Origin: Alcanivorax hongdengensis A-11-3 | GTDB lineage: Bacteria; Pseudomonadota; Gammaproteobacteria; Pseudomonadales; Alcanivoracaceae | DNA length: 64,000 nucleotides | Assembly (NCBI RefSeq): GCF_000300995.1 | Contig: NZ_AMRJ01000019.1 | Coordinates: 1 to 64,000, forward strand | Direction of reading: 5' to 3' | Part shown: in pieces, positions 1-7,822 of the stretch | How positions within the stretch are numbered: position 1 is the first letter of the stretch | Layout: the number at the start of each line of letters is the position of its first letter | Position numbers and translations under genes: made by a program | The notes under the pieces: generated by a model | Seen by the model: only the letters and a program-made list of their open reading frames with translations | Told to the model about the DNA's origin: nothing | The model's database searches: none

Positions 1-96
1 GGGCGGCTGGCCGCCACCGCCGGCCAGGGAGATACCGCCAACACTGGCCAGGGAACTGGATTGAGACGGTCTGAGGTCGGACGTCAGGGGTAGCAC
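1..96 (-). CDS. possible 5' part of a gene running off the left edge
   Basis: On the minus strand an open frame runs from a GTG at 96 to the window edge (32 codons). Its last 20 codons have strongly GC-rich third positions and read as a Ser/Gly/Ala-rich segment (SSSLASVGGISLAGGGG). The ASVGGISL-like stretch is reminiscent of Wzz-type chain-length proteins, but this is too short to assign. The first codons overlap a TCGGACGTC intergenic repeat and there is no clear ribosome binding site, so the start is doubtful. Confidence 0.2.
   Translation of the reverse strand, partial: MLPLTSDLRPSQSSSLASVGGISLAGGGGQPP
75..87. repeat. single copy of the TCGGACGTC intergenic repeat
   Basis: GGTCGGACGTCAG matches the arms of the larger palindromic repeats at 15510-15568 and 21221-21254. 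Only one arm is seen here. It lies between the left-edge gene and the peroxiredoxin terminator. Confidence 0.5.
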
Positions 97-130
97 GACT
101 AACAGAAAAAAGCGTTGGCTGTCAGACGCA

Positions 131-166
131 AAAAAAAAAGGGCGCCATTTCAGGCGCCCTTTTTCT
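131..166. terminator. bidirectional intrinsic terminator after the peroxiredoxin gene
   Basis: A 7-bp stem GGGCGCC/GGCGCCC (140-146 and 153-159) with a 6-nt loop is flanked by an A-run on the left and a T-run on the right, so it can act on either strand. It lies 12 bases past the minus-strand stop codon. The stem sequence recurs in the nrdB terminator at 16938-16954. Confidence 0.85.
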
Positions 167-178
167 TTGTGCTGCTTG

Positions 179-781
179 TTACAGCTTGTCGGCGTTGCCA
201 GACAGGTACTCGGCCACACCGTCCGGGGTGTCCTTCATGCCGGAGTCACCTTTCTGCCAGCCTGCCGGGCAGACTTCACCGTGCTCTTCGTGGAACTGCA
301 GGGCGTCAACCAGACGAATCAGCTCGTCCATGTTACGACCCAGCGGCAGATCGTTGACGATCTGGCTACGTACCACGCCGTTCTGGTCGATCAGGAAAGC
401 ACCGCGGAATGCCATGCCACCCTCGGACTCCACGTCATAGGACTGGGCAATACCGTGGTTCATGTCGGCGGCCAGGGTGTATTTCACCGGGCCGATACCG
501 CCTTCGTTGACCGGGGTGTTACGCCAGGCGTTGTGGGTGAAATGGCTGTCGATGGACACGCCGATCACTTCCACGCCACGCTCTTTGAAGGCGTCCATGC
601 GGTGGTCCAGAGCGATCAGCTCGGACGGGCATACGAAGGTGAAGTCCAGCGGGTAGAAGAACACCAGACCGTACTTGCCCTTGATCGCTTCAGACAGGGT
701 GAATTCATCGACAATGCTGCCATCGCCCAGAACAGCAGGAACAGTAAAATCAGGTGCGGGTTTACCAACCAGTACGCCCAT
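179..781 (-). CDS. 2-Cys peroxiredoxin (AhpC/TSA family)
   Basis: Cytosolic thiol peroxidase of 200 residues that reduces hydrogen peroxide and organic hydroperoxides. The peroxidatic cysteine is C51 in FTFVCPSEL and the resolving cysteine is C171 in EVCPAGW, the typical 2-Cys arrangement. A GGIG motif lies at 94-97. I chose the ATG at 781 because GGAGAG sits 6 bases before it. An in-frame ATG four codons upstream (793) contains that same GGAGAG and would add MERN. The gene is single, with its own terminator at 131-166. No reductase partner such as AhpF is adjacent. It could equally be named tsaA or prx. Confidence 0.95.
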   Translation of the reverse strand: MGVLVGKPAPDFTVPAVLGDGSIVDEFTLSEAIKGKYGLVFFYPLDFTFVCPSELIALDHRMDAFKERGVEVIGVSIDSHFTHNAWRNTPVNEGGIGPVKYTLAADMNHGIAQSYDVESEGGMAFRGAFLIDQNGVVRSQIVNDLPLGRNMDELIRLVDALQFHEEHGEVCPAGWQKGDSGMKDTPDGVAEYLSGNADKL

Positions 782-983
782 GTTTCTCTCCATTGATTGA
801 CGTTAAGTGTGCGTGGGAGCTCCTCGAAGAAGGGGCCCCGAATAATTCTGGCAGCGATCATAGCGCGGCGGCTGACCGGCTGCATGGCACTATCATGGGG
901 ATTGCGCCACAGCTTTCAACAGCTGTTCGCAGTTGTTGTGATTGGAATTTCCAATCATTCGGCCATTGTCTGGCCAGTCATGC
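782..983. promoter_or_regulatory. peroxiredoxin upstream region with a 19-bp perfect palindrome
   Basis: About 200 bases separate the peroxiredoxin start from the glutaredoxin terminator. They hold TGATTGGAATTTCCAATCA at 939-957, two 9-bp arms around one central base, and close by the 10-bp palindrome AACAGCTGTT. Such symmetry fits a homodimeric repressor or activator. I do not recognise the regulator, and a regular OxyR spacing was not found. Confidence 0.4.
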
Positions 984-1010
984 AAAAAAGCCCGGCCAGG
1001 CCGGGCTTTT
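984..1010. terminator. terminator of the glutaredoxin gene
   Basis: A GC-rich hairpin (GCCCGGCC A GGCCGGGC, 990-1006) lies between AAAAAA and TTTT, 20 bases past the grxD stop on the minus strand. It can work in both directions. Confidence 0.8.
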
Positions 1011-1028
1011 GGGCAAAGGCTACCGAGC

Positions 1029-1370
1029 TCAGGCGTTACCGCCCTGCTCTTCCCCTTCTACCGCGGCACCGTCCACCAGGTCCTTGAGCTGACCGGAGCG
1101 GTACATGTCCATGATGATGTCACAACCACCGACCAGCTCGCCGCCCACCCACAGCTGCGGGTAGGTGGGCCAGTTGGCGTATTCCTTGAGGCTCTGGCGG
1201 ATTTCCGGCGCTTCCAGGATGTTCACGTAGGCAAACGGTTTGCCCACGGCGGTCATCGCTTCCACCACCTGGGCGGAGAAGCCGCACTGGGGAAACTGGG
1301 GGGTGCCCTTCATGTAGAGGATCACCGGGTTTTTCTCGATCTGGTCTTTGATGACCTGCATCACATCCAT
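1029..1370 (-). CDS. grxD: monothiol glutaredoxin GrxD
   Basis: 113-residue class II glutaredoxin. The active site is C29-G30-F31-S32 (CGFS). This family binds a [2Fe-2S] cluster, usually as a homodimer or with BolA, and takes part in iron-sulfur cluster delivery and iron sensing. Length matches E. coli GrxD (about 115). Further family marks are VILYMKGTP near the N-terminus, WPTYPQLWVGGELVGGCDI in the middle and an acidic C-terminal tail. The start at 1370 has AGGTGAAG just upstream. It is single, with a terminator at 984-1010. Confidence 0.95.
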   Translation of the reverse strand: MDVMQVIKDQIEKNPVILYMKGTPQFPQCGFSAQVVEAMTAVGKPFAYVNILEAPEIRQSLKEYANWPTYPQLWVGGELVGGCDIIMDMYRSGQLKDLVDGAAVEGEEQGGNA

Positions 1371-1424
1371 TACTTCACCTATAACAAATTGATTCGGCGC
1401 GGCTGCGCTTGCCGCCCCATTGTA

Positions 1425-2975
1425 TCACTGATGGCCCCCGTAACCGCCACCACCGGGTGAGGCAATCGTCAGACGATCACCGGGGCGGGCCTGGCCACTG
1501 TATTTGGGGGGCAATCGGGTGTCATTCAAGCGGTTTTCGCCCGCCGCCCCCGGTTGCCCGCCCGCCAGCCCCCAGGGTTGATGGATGCGGCGCTCGGTGA
1601 GCAGGGTAAAACTGGCCGGCGCCAGGAACTCCAGTTCGCGGACAATGCCGTCGCCGCCAGGCCAGCGCCCGGCCCCGCCACTGCCACGGCGCAGCTGGTA
1701 ACGATGCACTCGCAGGGGGTAATGGGCTTCCAGGCTCTCGATGGGGGTATTGAGGGTATTGGTCATGTGGCTGTGCACCGCCGACAGCCCCGGGCCTCCG
1801 GCATGGGCGCCGGTGCCACCGGCCATGGTTTCGTAGTAATCCCAGCCCTGTTCGCCGGCGGCGCCCATGGCCACATTGTTCATGGTGCCCTGGCTGGCCG
1901 CAGGGATGGCCTCGGGCGCGGCCTGGGCCAGGGCGCCGAGTACCACATCCACCACCCGTGAACTGGTTTCCACATTGCCGGCGGCCACCGCCGCCGGGCG
2001 GCGGGCATTGAGCAGCGACCCCGACGGCGCGCTCAGGGTAATGGGCCGAAACAGACCATCACAGGCGGGCACGTCCTCGGGCATCAGGCAGCGAAAACAG
2101 TAATAGGCCGCCGCCGCGGCCACCGACAGCGGGCAGTTGATGTTGCCGGCTACCTGATCTGCGGTGCCGGTAAAGTCCAGGTGCGCACTATCGCCCTGGA
2201 GGGTCAGGCACAGCTGAATGGCGATATCCTGCTGGCCCTGGCCGTCATCATCCATCAGATCACTGAAGTGGTACTGCCCCGCCGGCAACTGCGCCAGGCG
2301 CGCCCGGGCCCGCCGCTCGCCGTAGGCATTGAGGGCATCAAAGGCGGCGGTCAGGGCCGACTCACCCTGTTGCTCACCCATCTGCGCCAAACGCCGGGCG
2401 CCGGCTTCACAGGCGCTGGCCTGGGCTGCGAAATCGGCAAAACGGGCACTGGCCTCAGGCAGGCTGTCGCCCTCGGGCAGGCCCGCCAGCCGCCGACACA
2501 GGGGGACCTGCCACTGGCCGGCCCGCTTCAGCCAGCTGGGCGCAATCACCAGGCCTTCCTGATCCAGGTGTGTGGACACGGGCATGGAGCCCGGGCTGTG
2601 GGCTCCGATATTGGCGTGGTGGGCACGGGTGACGGTGAACCCCAGCAGCACCCCGCCGGCAAAGACCGGCGCCACCACGGTCACATCCGGCAGGTGGGTG
2701 CCCCCCAGGTAGGGGTCATTGACCACCAGCAGGTCGTCGGCCTGCCAGTCCCGGGCGCCCACCAGGTCCGCCATGGCATAGGCCATGGAGCCCAGATGCA
2801 CCGGAATATGCGCCGCCTGGGCACACAGCCGACCCGCCGCATCGAAGATGGCGCAGGAAAAATCCAGCCGGTCCTTGATATTGGGCGACAGGGCACTGAG
2901 GCGCAGCAAGGCGCCCATTTCGTCACAGATGCCGGACAGGCGGTTGGCGAAGATACTGAGCTGGACGGGATTCAT
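1425..2975 (-). CDS. hydantoinase B / oxoprolinase subunit homologue (HyuB)
   Basis: 516 residues covering the whole HyuB domain. HyuB pairs with HyuA to hydrolyse N-methylhydantoins or 5-oxoproline in an ATP-dependent reaction. N-terminal family marks include DEMGALLRLSALSPNIKDRLDFS, HIPVHLGSM, NDPYLGGTHLPDVTVVAPVF and the Gly/His-rich SPGSMPVSTHLDQEG; the C-terminus has ETMAGGTGA and a terminal GGGGYG. No HyuA gene is adjacent, since glutaredoxin lies downstream and argD is divergent, so this is an orphan subunit. The start codon directly abuts an AT-rich repeat and no Shine-Dalgarno sequence is visible. The exact substrate is unknown. Confidence 0.85.
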   Translation of the reverse strand: MNPVQLSIFANRLSGICDEMGALLRLSALSPNIKDRLDFSCAIFDAAGRLCAQAAHIPVHLGSMAYAMADLVGARDWQADDLLVVNDPYLGGTHLPDVTVVAPVFAGGVLLGFTVTRAHHANIGAHSPGSMPVSTHLDQEGLVIAPSWLKRAGQWQVPLCRRLAGLPEGDSLPEASARFADFAAQASACEAGARRLAQMGEQQGESALTAAFDALNAYGERRARARLAQLPAGQYHFSDLMDDDGQGQQDIAIQLCLTLQGDSAHLDFTGTADQVAGNINCPLSVAAAAAYYCFRCLMPEDVPACDGLFRPITLSAPSGSLLNARRPAAVAAGNVETSSRVVDVVLGALAQAAPEAIPAASQGTMNNVAMGAAGEQGWDYYETMAGGTGAHAGGPGLSAVHSHMTNTLNTPIESLEAHYPLRVHRYQLRRGSGGAGRWPGGDGIVRELEFLAPASFTLLTERRIHQPWGLAGGQPGAAGENRLNDTRLPPKYSGQARPGDRLTIASPGGGGYGGHQ

Positions 2976-2976
2976 A

Positions 2977-3208
2977 AGGGCAATTGACAGTTGATAATTG
3001 ATAGTTGATAGCTAAAAGCACGAAACTCGGGGCAGTCTGCTCTTGTTGATAATGGCCATCAACTATTAACTATTGGCCAATAACTACGCTATTATCGTTC
3101 TTTCCGGCAGCCATGGGCTGCCGTTTTTTGTTTGGGGCGGGTACTCAGGGCATCTTTATCCAGAGCCGGGGCCCGTTATCAATTTTCCATTATCAATTAT
3201 CAATTGCC
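2977..3208. repeat. AT-rich intergenic repeat cluster between hyuB and argD
   Basis: Three blocks built from ATTGATAATTGATAGTTGAT-like units: 2979-3011, 3049-3085, and the inverse orientation at 3175-3208 (GTTATCAATTTTCC..., ending CAATTGCC). The left block touches the HyuB start codon and the right block ends 4 bases before the ArgD ATG. The same AAGGCAATTGATAAT...GGATAAC unit flanks the gene junctions at 5302-5460 and 58865-59031. An intrinsic terminator lies between the blocks. Confidence 0.8.
3105..3129 (+). terminator. plus-strand hairpin with T-run upstream of argD
   Basis: A perfect 8-bp stem CGGCAGCC/GGCTGCCG (3105-3112, 3116-3123), 3-nt loop, then TTTTTT. It has the form of an intrinsic terminator yet lies between two divergently transcribed genes, 84 bases before the argD start. 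It could attenuate an argD leader or block antisense read-through. Confidence 0.65.
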
Positions 3209-3212
3209 TGCT

Positions 3213-4394
3213 ATGTCGCAATACTTGATCCCCACCTATGCACGGCAACCCGTTGCCTTTGTGCGCGGTGAAGGCGTGTGGCTGTTTGACGACAGCGACC
3301 GGCGCTACATGGATGCCATTTCCGGTATCGGTGTCTGCAATCTGGGCCATTGCCACCCGGCGGTGACCCGTACCCTGGCCGAGCAGGCCGGGCGACTGAT
3401 GCACACCTCCAATCTGTACCGGATCGACTCCCAGGAAGCGCTGGCCGAGCGCCTGTGCCAACTGAGCGGGATGAAGCGCGCATTCTTTTCCAACTCCGGT
3501 GCCGAGGCCAACGAAGCGGCCATCAAGATTGCCCGCCTGTACGGCCACAACAAGGGGGTCCAGCGGCCCACCGTGATCGTCATGGAAGGCAGCTTCCACG
3601 GTCGTACCATGGCGACCCTGTCGGCCACCGCCAATGCCAAGGTCCAGGAAGGCTTTGCGCCGTTGCTGGACGGCTTTGTGCGGGTGCCCTTCAACGACCT
3701 GGAGGCAGTCAGGGCACTGGCGGACAACCGGGATGTGGTAGCGATACTGGTGGAGCCGGTACAGGGCGAAGGCGGCATCAATATCCCCGCCGACAATTAC
3801 CTGGGCGAGCTGCGGCAATTGTGCGATGACCATGACTGGCTGCTGATGCTGGACGAAATCCAGTCCGGCAACGGCCGTACCGGCCACTATTTCGCCTGCC
3901 TGGGCCAACAGGTGCAGTCGGACGTGCTGACCACCGCCAAAGGGCTAGGCAACGGCTTCCCGATTGGCGCCTGTCTGGTGGCCGGCAAGGCTACGGACGT
4001 GTTCGGCCCGGGCAACCACGGCAGCACCTACGGCGGCAACCCGCTGGGCTGCGCCACCGCATTGACGGTGGTGAACACCCTCAATGACGGGGTCATCGAG
4101 GCCGTGGCCGACAAGGGCCAGCGCCTGGCCGAAGGCTTCAGGGAAGCACTGGCCGACCAGCCCCTGGTCACCGAAATCCGCCAGCGGGGCCTGATGCTGG
4201 GCCTGCAACTGGACCGTCCCTGCGGCGAACTGGTAGCCCTGGCCCGCGAGGCCGGTCTGTTGATCAATGTCACCGCCGGTTCGGTGGTGCGGCTGCTGCC
4301 ACCGCTGATCATTAGCGAGGAAGAAATGCAGTTTCTGATTACCACCCTGAGCGAGGTGATCCACGCCTTTGCCCGGGCCCAGGAGGTCGCATGA
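3213..4394 (+). CDS. argD: acetylornithine aminotransferase ArgD
   Basis: 393-residue class III PLP aminotransferase that converts N-acetylglutamate semialdehyde to N2-acetylornithine in arginine synthesis. Such enzymes often also act on succinyl-diaminopimelate. Visible marks are [18 protein letters not shown] (PLP phosphate region), [18 protein letters not shown] with the PLP-binding Asp, and the Schiff-base lysine K243 in [14 protein letters not shown]. The open frame extends 27 codons upstream, but that part is translated AT-rich repeat, so the ATG at 3213 ([12 protein letters not shown]) is the family-like start. No clear Shine-Dalgarno precedes it. The stop overlaps the argF start (ATGA). 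Confidence 0.93.
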   Translation: MSQYLIPTYARQPVAFVRGEGVWLFDDSDRRYMDAISGIGVCNLGHCHPAVTRTLAEQAGRLMHTSNLYRIDSQEALAERLCQLSGMKRAFFSNSGAEANEAAIKIARLYGHNKGVQRPTVIVMEGSFHGRTMATLSATANAKVQEGFAPLLDGFVRVPFNDLEAVRALADNRDVVAILVEPVQGEGGINIPADNYLGELRQLCDDHDWLLMLDEIQSGNGRTGHYFACLGQQVQSDVLTTAKGLGNGFPIGACLVAGKATDVFGPGNHGSTYGGNPLGCATALTVVNTLNDGVIEAVADKGQRLAEGFREALADQPLVTEIRQRGLMLGLQLDRPCGELVALAREAGLLINVTAGSVVRLLPPLIISEEEMQFLITTLSEVIHAFARAQEVA

Positions 4395-5299
4395 CACGCC
4401 ATTTTCTGACCCTGACCGACCTGACGCCCAAGGAACTGGGCTACCTGATCCAGCGCGCCATCGAGCTCAAGACCATGCTGCGTAACGGCCAGCCGCATAC
4501 GCCCCTGCAGGGCAAGACCCTGGGCATGATTTTCGAGAAATCCTCCACCCGGACCCGGGTGTCGTTCGAGGTGGCCATGACCCAGTTCGGCGGTGCCAGC
4601 ATCTTCCTGTCACCGCGCGATACCCAGCTGGGCCGGGGTGAGCCGATCGAGGATTCCGCGCGGGTGCTGTCGCGCATGGTGGACGCGGTGATGATCCGTA
4701 CCTTCGATCACGCCACCGTGGAAACCTTTGCCCGCCATTCGGCGGTGCCGGTGATCAATGCGCTCACCGATGATTTCCACCCCTGCCAGCTGCTCGCCGA
4801 CATGCAGACCTATGTGGAGCATCGCGGCAGCATTCAGGGCAAGACCGTGGTCTGGGTGGGTGACGGCAACAACATGTGCGCCAGCTACATCAATGCCGCC
4901 GCCCAGTTCGACTTCAACCTGGTAATCAGCTGCCCGGACGGCTTTGCCCCCGCCCCGGCCCTGCTCGACAAATACCCCGAGCGGGTGCGTATCGAACAGG
5001 ACCCGGCTAAAGCCGTGGAAGGCGCCCATCTGGTGGTCACCGATGTGTGGGCCTCCATGGGCCAGGAAGAAGAGCAGAAAGCCCGCGAAGCGGCCTTCCG
5101 CGACTACCAGGTAACCCCGGCGCTGATGGACCAGGCCGACCCGCAGGCCCTGTTCATGCACTGCCTGCCTGCCCACCGTGGTGAGGAAGTGAGCCACGAG
5201 ATGATGGAAGACCCGCGTGCCGTGGTCTGGGACGAAGCGGAAAACCGCCTGCATGCCCAGAAAGCACTGCTGGAGTTTCTGCTCACCGGGCAGCATTGA
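4391..5299 (+). CDS. argF: anabolic ornithine carbamoyltransferase ArgF
   Basis: 302-residue enzyme that makes citrulline from ornithine and carbamoyl phosphate. The carbamoyl-phosphate motif STRTR is at residues 52-56 and the HCLP motif with the catalytic cysteine at 257-260. The ornithine loop ([11 protein letters not shown]) is present. The ATG overlaps the argD stop, and an AGGAGG Shine-Dalgarno lies inside the end of argD, so the two are translationally coupled. An AT-rich repeat begins 4 bases after the stop. Confidence 0.96.
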   Translation: MTRHFLTLTDLTPKELGYLIQRAIELKTMLRNGQPHTPLQGKTLGMIFEKSSTRTRVSFEVAMTQFGGASIFLSPRDTQLGRGEPIEDSARVLSRMVDAVMIRTFDHATVETFARHSAVPVINALTDDFHPCQLLADMQTYVEHRGSIQGKTVVWVGDGNNMCASYINAAAQFDFNLVISCPDGFAPAPALLDKYPERVRIEQDPAKAVEGAHLVVTDVWASMGQEEEQKAREAAFRDYQVTPALMDQADPQALFMHCLPAHRGEEVSHEMMEDPRAVVWDEAENRLHAQKALLEFLLTGQH

Positions 5300-5301
5300 G
5301 A

Positions 5302-5460
5302 AGGCAATTGATAATTGAGAATGGATAACTGCGCGGAGCAGGCTTACTGATCCCGTAACACAAGAGGCCGCGATCCTCCCAGGGTTCGCGGCCTCTTGTG
5401 CTTGCATCCAGATAAACATTGGCGTGCATCGTTATCCATTATCCGTTCTCAATGGCCTTT
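5302..5460. repeat. inverted AT-rich repeats around a hairpin, argF / cyclase junction
   Basis: Left arm AAGGCAATTGATAATTGA...GGATAAC (5302-5331) and right arm GTTATCC...CAATGGCCTTT (5431-5460) are an imperfect inverted pair. They enclose a 13-bp stem CAAGAGGCCGCGA/TCGCGGCCTCTTG (5361-5373, 5386-5398). The left arm begins 2 bases after the argF stop and the right arm ends at the stop codon of the convergent cyclase. The central hairpin probably serves as a terminator for both genes, although its T-tract is short. Confidence 0.8.
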
Positions 5461-6563
5461 CACGCCACTCGGGTCTGGTCCCGCCCGCCGCTCTTGGCCT
5501 GATAGAGGCCCTGGTCGGCACGGTGCAGCAGCTCGTCCACGCTCTCGCCCTCGTGGTAGGAGGCGACGCCCACCGACAGGCTCACCGATAGCGGCCCGCC
5601 CTGATCGTCAAAGGCCTGCTCGCGCCAGCGTTTACGCAGCCGCTCGGCCACCAGACGGGCGCCGTCCACATCACTCTGCGGCAGGATCAGCAAAAACTCT
5701 TCGCCGCCCAGGCGCCCGAAAAAGTCGCCGTCGCGCATGCCCGACATGGCCAGGTCGGAGAAGCGTTTAAGTACCCGGTCGCCCCATTCATGGCCAAAAC
5801 GATCGTTGATCTTCTTGAAATGATCCAGGTCCACATAACAGACCGAAAATGGCGTACGACCGGTATCGGCCAGGGCTTTCTGGCGCTCCAGGATTTCCAT
5901 CAGGTGGCCGCGGTTGAACAGCCCGGTCAGGTCATCGCGAATGGCCAGCTCCCGCACCTGCTTGACCGCCCCGGCCAGCGCCCGGTTCTTGTCCGCCAAC
6001 TCGTTGCGCAGGCGGTTGATGGCGCCGCCGGTGACCGCAAAACTGATACTGATCATGGTGAACACCAGCCATTGCAGGGCCTCCACGGAGAAGCTCAGCC
6101 CCACACCCCGGGCCTGGAATGCCATCCACAGCATCACGGCATAGGAAACACTGGCGCCAATCCCCACCGCCGTCATCACCCGGGCGCGCAAGCGGAATGA
6201 CACCAGCAACAGGTGAGCGAAGAACAGCATCACCACCGCCAGCCGGAATTCATCCACGTAATAACCACTGACCATGTACATGCCGATACAGAAGGTGATC
6301 AGCGGCAATGACAAACTCGGTTCAGACAGTCGCAGCGTGGCACCCAGGTTCAGCAGCAACAGGTAAACCAGGAAGGCCGCCCAGATACCACCAAACAGTA
6401 TCAGGAAGGCACGGTCGGCCAGATGGAAATAGCCCAGCCGCAGATAGACCACGCACAGCAGGGTATGCATGCCCAGAATCGCCAGCGCAGAGCGGCCATG
6501 ACGGCGCAGCAGACGTCGTTCACTGAGCGTCAGGCGGCGTGCCTGATTGAGCTCCTGGTTCAT
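5460..6563 (-). CDS. membrane diguanylate cyclase (GGDEF), downstream copy
   Basis: 367 residues. The N-terminal half (about 25-190) holds several hydrophobic membrane segments. A helical linker (RLRNELADKNRALAGAVKQVREL) leads to a complete C-terminal GGDEF domain with DDLTGLFNRGHL and GGEEF at 286-290. Such enzymes make cyclic-di-GMP from two GTP. The inhibitory-site motif RxxD is present as RDGD (277-280), exactly five residues before GGEEF, so product feedback is expected. Its ATG overlaps the stop of the upstream paralogue (ATGA). The input signal is unknown. Confidence 0.9.
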   Translation of the reverse strand: MNQELNQARRLTLSERRLLRRHGRSALAILGMHTLLCVVYLRLGYFHLADRAFLILFGGIWAAFLVYLLLLNLGATLRLSEPSLSLPLITFCIGMYMVSGYYVDEFRLAVVMLFFAHLLLVSFRLRARVMTAVGIGASVSYAVMLWMAFQARGVGLSFSVEALQWLVFTMISISFAVTGGAINRLRNELADKNRALAGAVKQVRELAIRDDLTGLFNRGHLMEILERQKALADTGRTPFSVCYVDLDHFKKINDRFGHEWGDRVLKRFSDLAMSGMRDGDFFGRLGGEEFLLILPQSDVDGARLVAERLRKRWREQAFDDQGGPLSVSLSVGVASYHEGESVDELLHRADQGLYQAKSGGRDQTRVA

Positions 6564-7663
6564 GACTGCCCCTCCAGCACCAGCTGATCACGGCCACCGC
6601 CCTTGGCCCGGTAGAGCGCCTGATCCGCCTGGCGAATCAGTGACGCCGGCTGCTGACCCGGGCGCAACATGGCCAGCCCGGCGGACACGGTCACCGACAG
6701 CCCGGGCGCCTCACTGAAGCGCTGACTGCGCATGCCGGCGAGAATCCCCTCGGTAACGTCCGTGGCCTCGGCAATCTCGGAGACCGGCAGCACCAGCATG
6801 AATTCCTCGCCACCCAGCCGGGCGGCAAAGTCCCGGTTGCTGAGATGGCGGCGGGTCAGCTCGGCAAAGCGCTTGAGCACCAGATCACCGACCCGGTGGC
6901 CGAATTCATCGTTGATGGCCTTGAAGTGATCCAGATCCAGATAGACCAGCGCCAGGCCATAGGCGCCGCGCGAGGACTGGCCACAGGCCTTGCCCAGCAA
7001 TTCCATGGCATGGCGACGGCGGTAAAAGCCGGTGAGCTGATCCTTCACCGCCATGTCCTGGATGCGCTCGACAATCTCGGCCATCTGGTGGTTGCGCAGG
7101 GCCAACTGGCGACGGATGTTGGAAATCTCCGAGGCCAGCAGCACCAGCGCCAGCACCATCACCGAGAACAGGCCCCACTGGATCCATTCGGCCTGCCAGT
7201 CCATCACCTCCGGCCAGTAAGCACCCACTATCGACACAATCAAGGCATAACCGACAACACAATAGAGCGCAAGCCCCACAAACTGCCGAAACGATGCCTG
7301 AAGCACGCCAATTTGCACCACCGCGAAGAAAATCATCATGACGCAAAGACGCACCTGATCAATAAAGAAGGCGGTAATCAGCAACGAGGTGGTGGACCAG
7401 ATCATCAGCGGCATGATCATGGAGGGCTCGGCCAGGCGACGGTTGAGGCCCAAAGCCATGAACAGGATGAACAGCAGATGGCCGGCCCAGAGCAGCGCAA
7501 ACAGGCCGTAGAAAAGCGCGGGAGTGCCACGGAAGAAATCCAGCTGCAAGGCGATCCAGCACAACAGGCTGTGCGCCCCGCCACCGGCGAGGACAGCGAA
7601 CAGCACCCGGCGCAGTCGCTGGGACTGCACGGCGGGAGATTGCAGGGTAAAGCCTTCGGGCAT
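6560..7663 (-). CDS. membrane diguanylate cyclase (GGDEF), upstream copy
   Basis: With the ATG at 7663 (MPEGFTLQSP) this is also 367 residues and has the same layout as its downstream neighbour: hydrophobic N-terminal half, linker with VERIQDMAVKDQLTGFYRRRH, and GGEEF at 284-288. The pair therefore looks like a tandem duplication. The inhibitory site is changed: SNRD replaces RxxD, so product inhibition may be lost. A longer frame starts at a TTG (7711), but its first codons have no membrane-protein character. Expected to make cyclic-di-GMP in the same operon as the next gene. Confidence 0.88.
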   Translation of the reverse strand: MPEGFTLQSPAVQSQRLRRVLFAVLAGGGAHSLLCWIALQLDFFRGTPALFYGLFALLWAGHLLFILFMALGLNRRLAEPSMIMPLMIWSTTSLLITAFFIDQVRLCVMMIFFAVVQIGVLQASFRQFVGLALYCVVGYALIVSIVGAYWPEVMDWQAEWIQWGLFSVMVLALVLLASEISNIRRQLALRNHQMAEIVERIQDMAVKDQLTGFYRRRHAMELLGKACGQSSRGAYGLALVYLDLDHFKAINDEFGHRVGDLVLKRFAELTRRHLSNRDFAARLGGEEFMLVLPVSEIAEATDVTEGILAGMRSQRFSEAPGLSVTVSAGLAMLRPGQQPASLIRQADQALYRAKGGGRDQLVLEGQS

Positions 7664-7725
7664 GCTCAGGTTCCAGGCACAGGCTTGATATGCAAAAGAG
7701 CGCAAAATCAAGCGAACAAGTCTAA

Positions 7726-7755
7726 AGTATTAATTTTTTATTTAAGATTAATACT
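7726..7755. promoter_or_regulatory. AT-rich perfect inverted repeat before the cyclase operon
   Basis: AGTATTAAT (7726-7734) and ATTAATACT (7747-7755) form a perfect 9-bp inverted repeat with a 12-base spacer. It lies 63 bases upstream of the first cyclase start and about 70 bases past the glpK stop, on the same strand. It may be an operator, or a weak terminator for glpK. Confidence 0.4.
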
Positions 7756-7822
7756 AAATGCTGAACAGTTCACAGTTTTCCGTCGCCCCGCAGACACCAA
7801 CCATCGCCTTGCTCGCCGGTGT

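Noticed and set aside
860..905. OxyR site before the peroxiredoxin gene
   Set aside because: ATAG and CTAT elements are present but their spacing does not fit the four 7-base-spaced half-sites of OxyR.
2977..3208. CRISPR array
   Set aside because: The AT-rich units are short, variable and in both orientations, with no regular spacers; no cas genes are present in the window.
3132..3212. N-terminal extension of ArgD
   Set aside because: These 27 codons translate the AT-rich repeat and terminator; the family begins at the ATG at 3213.
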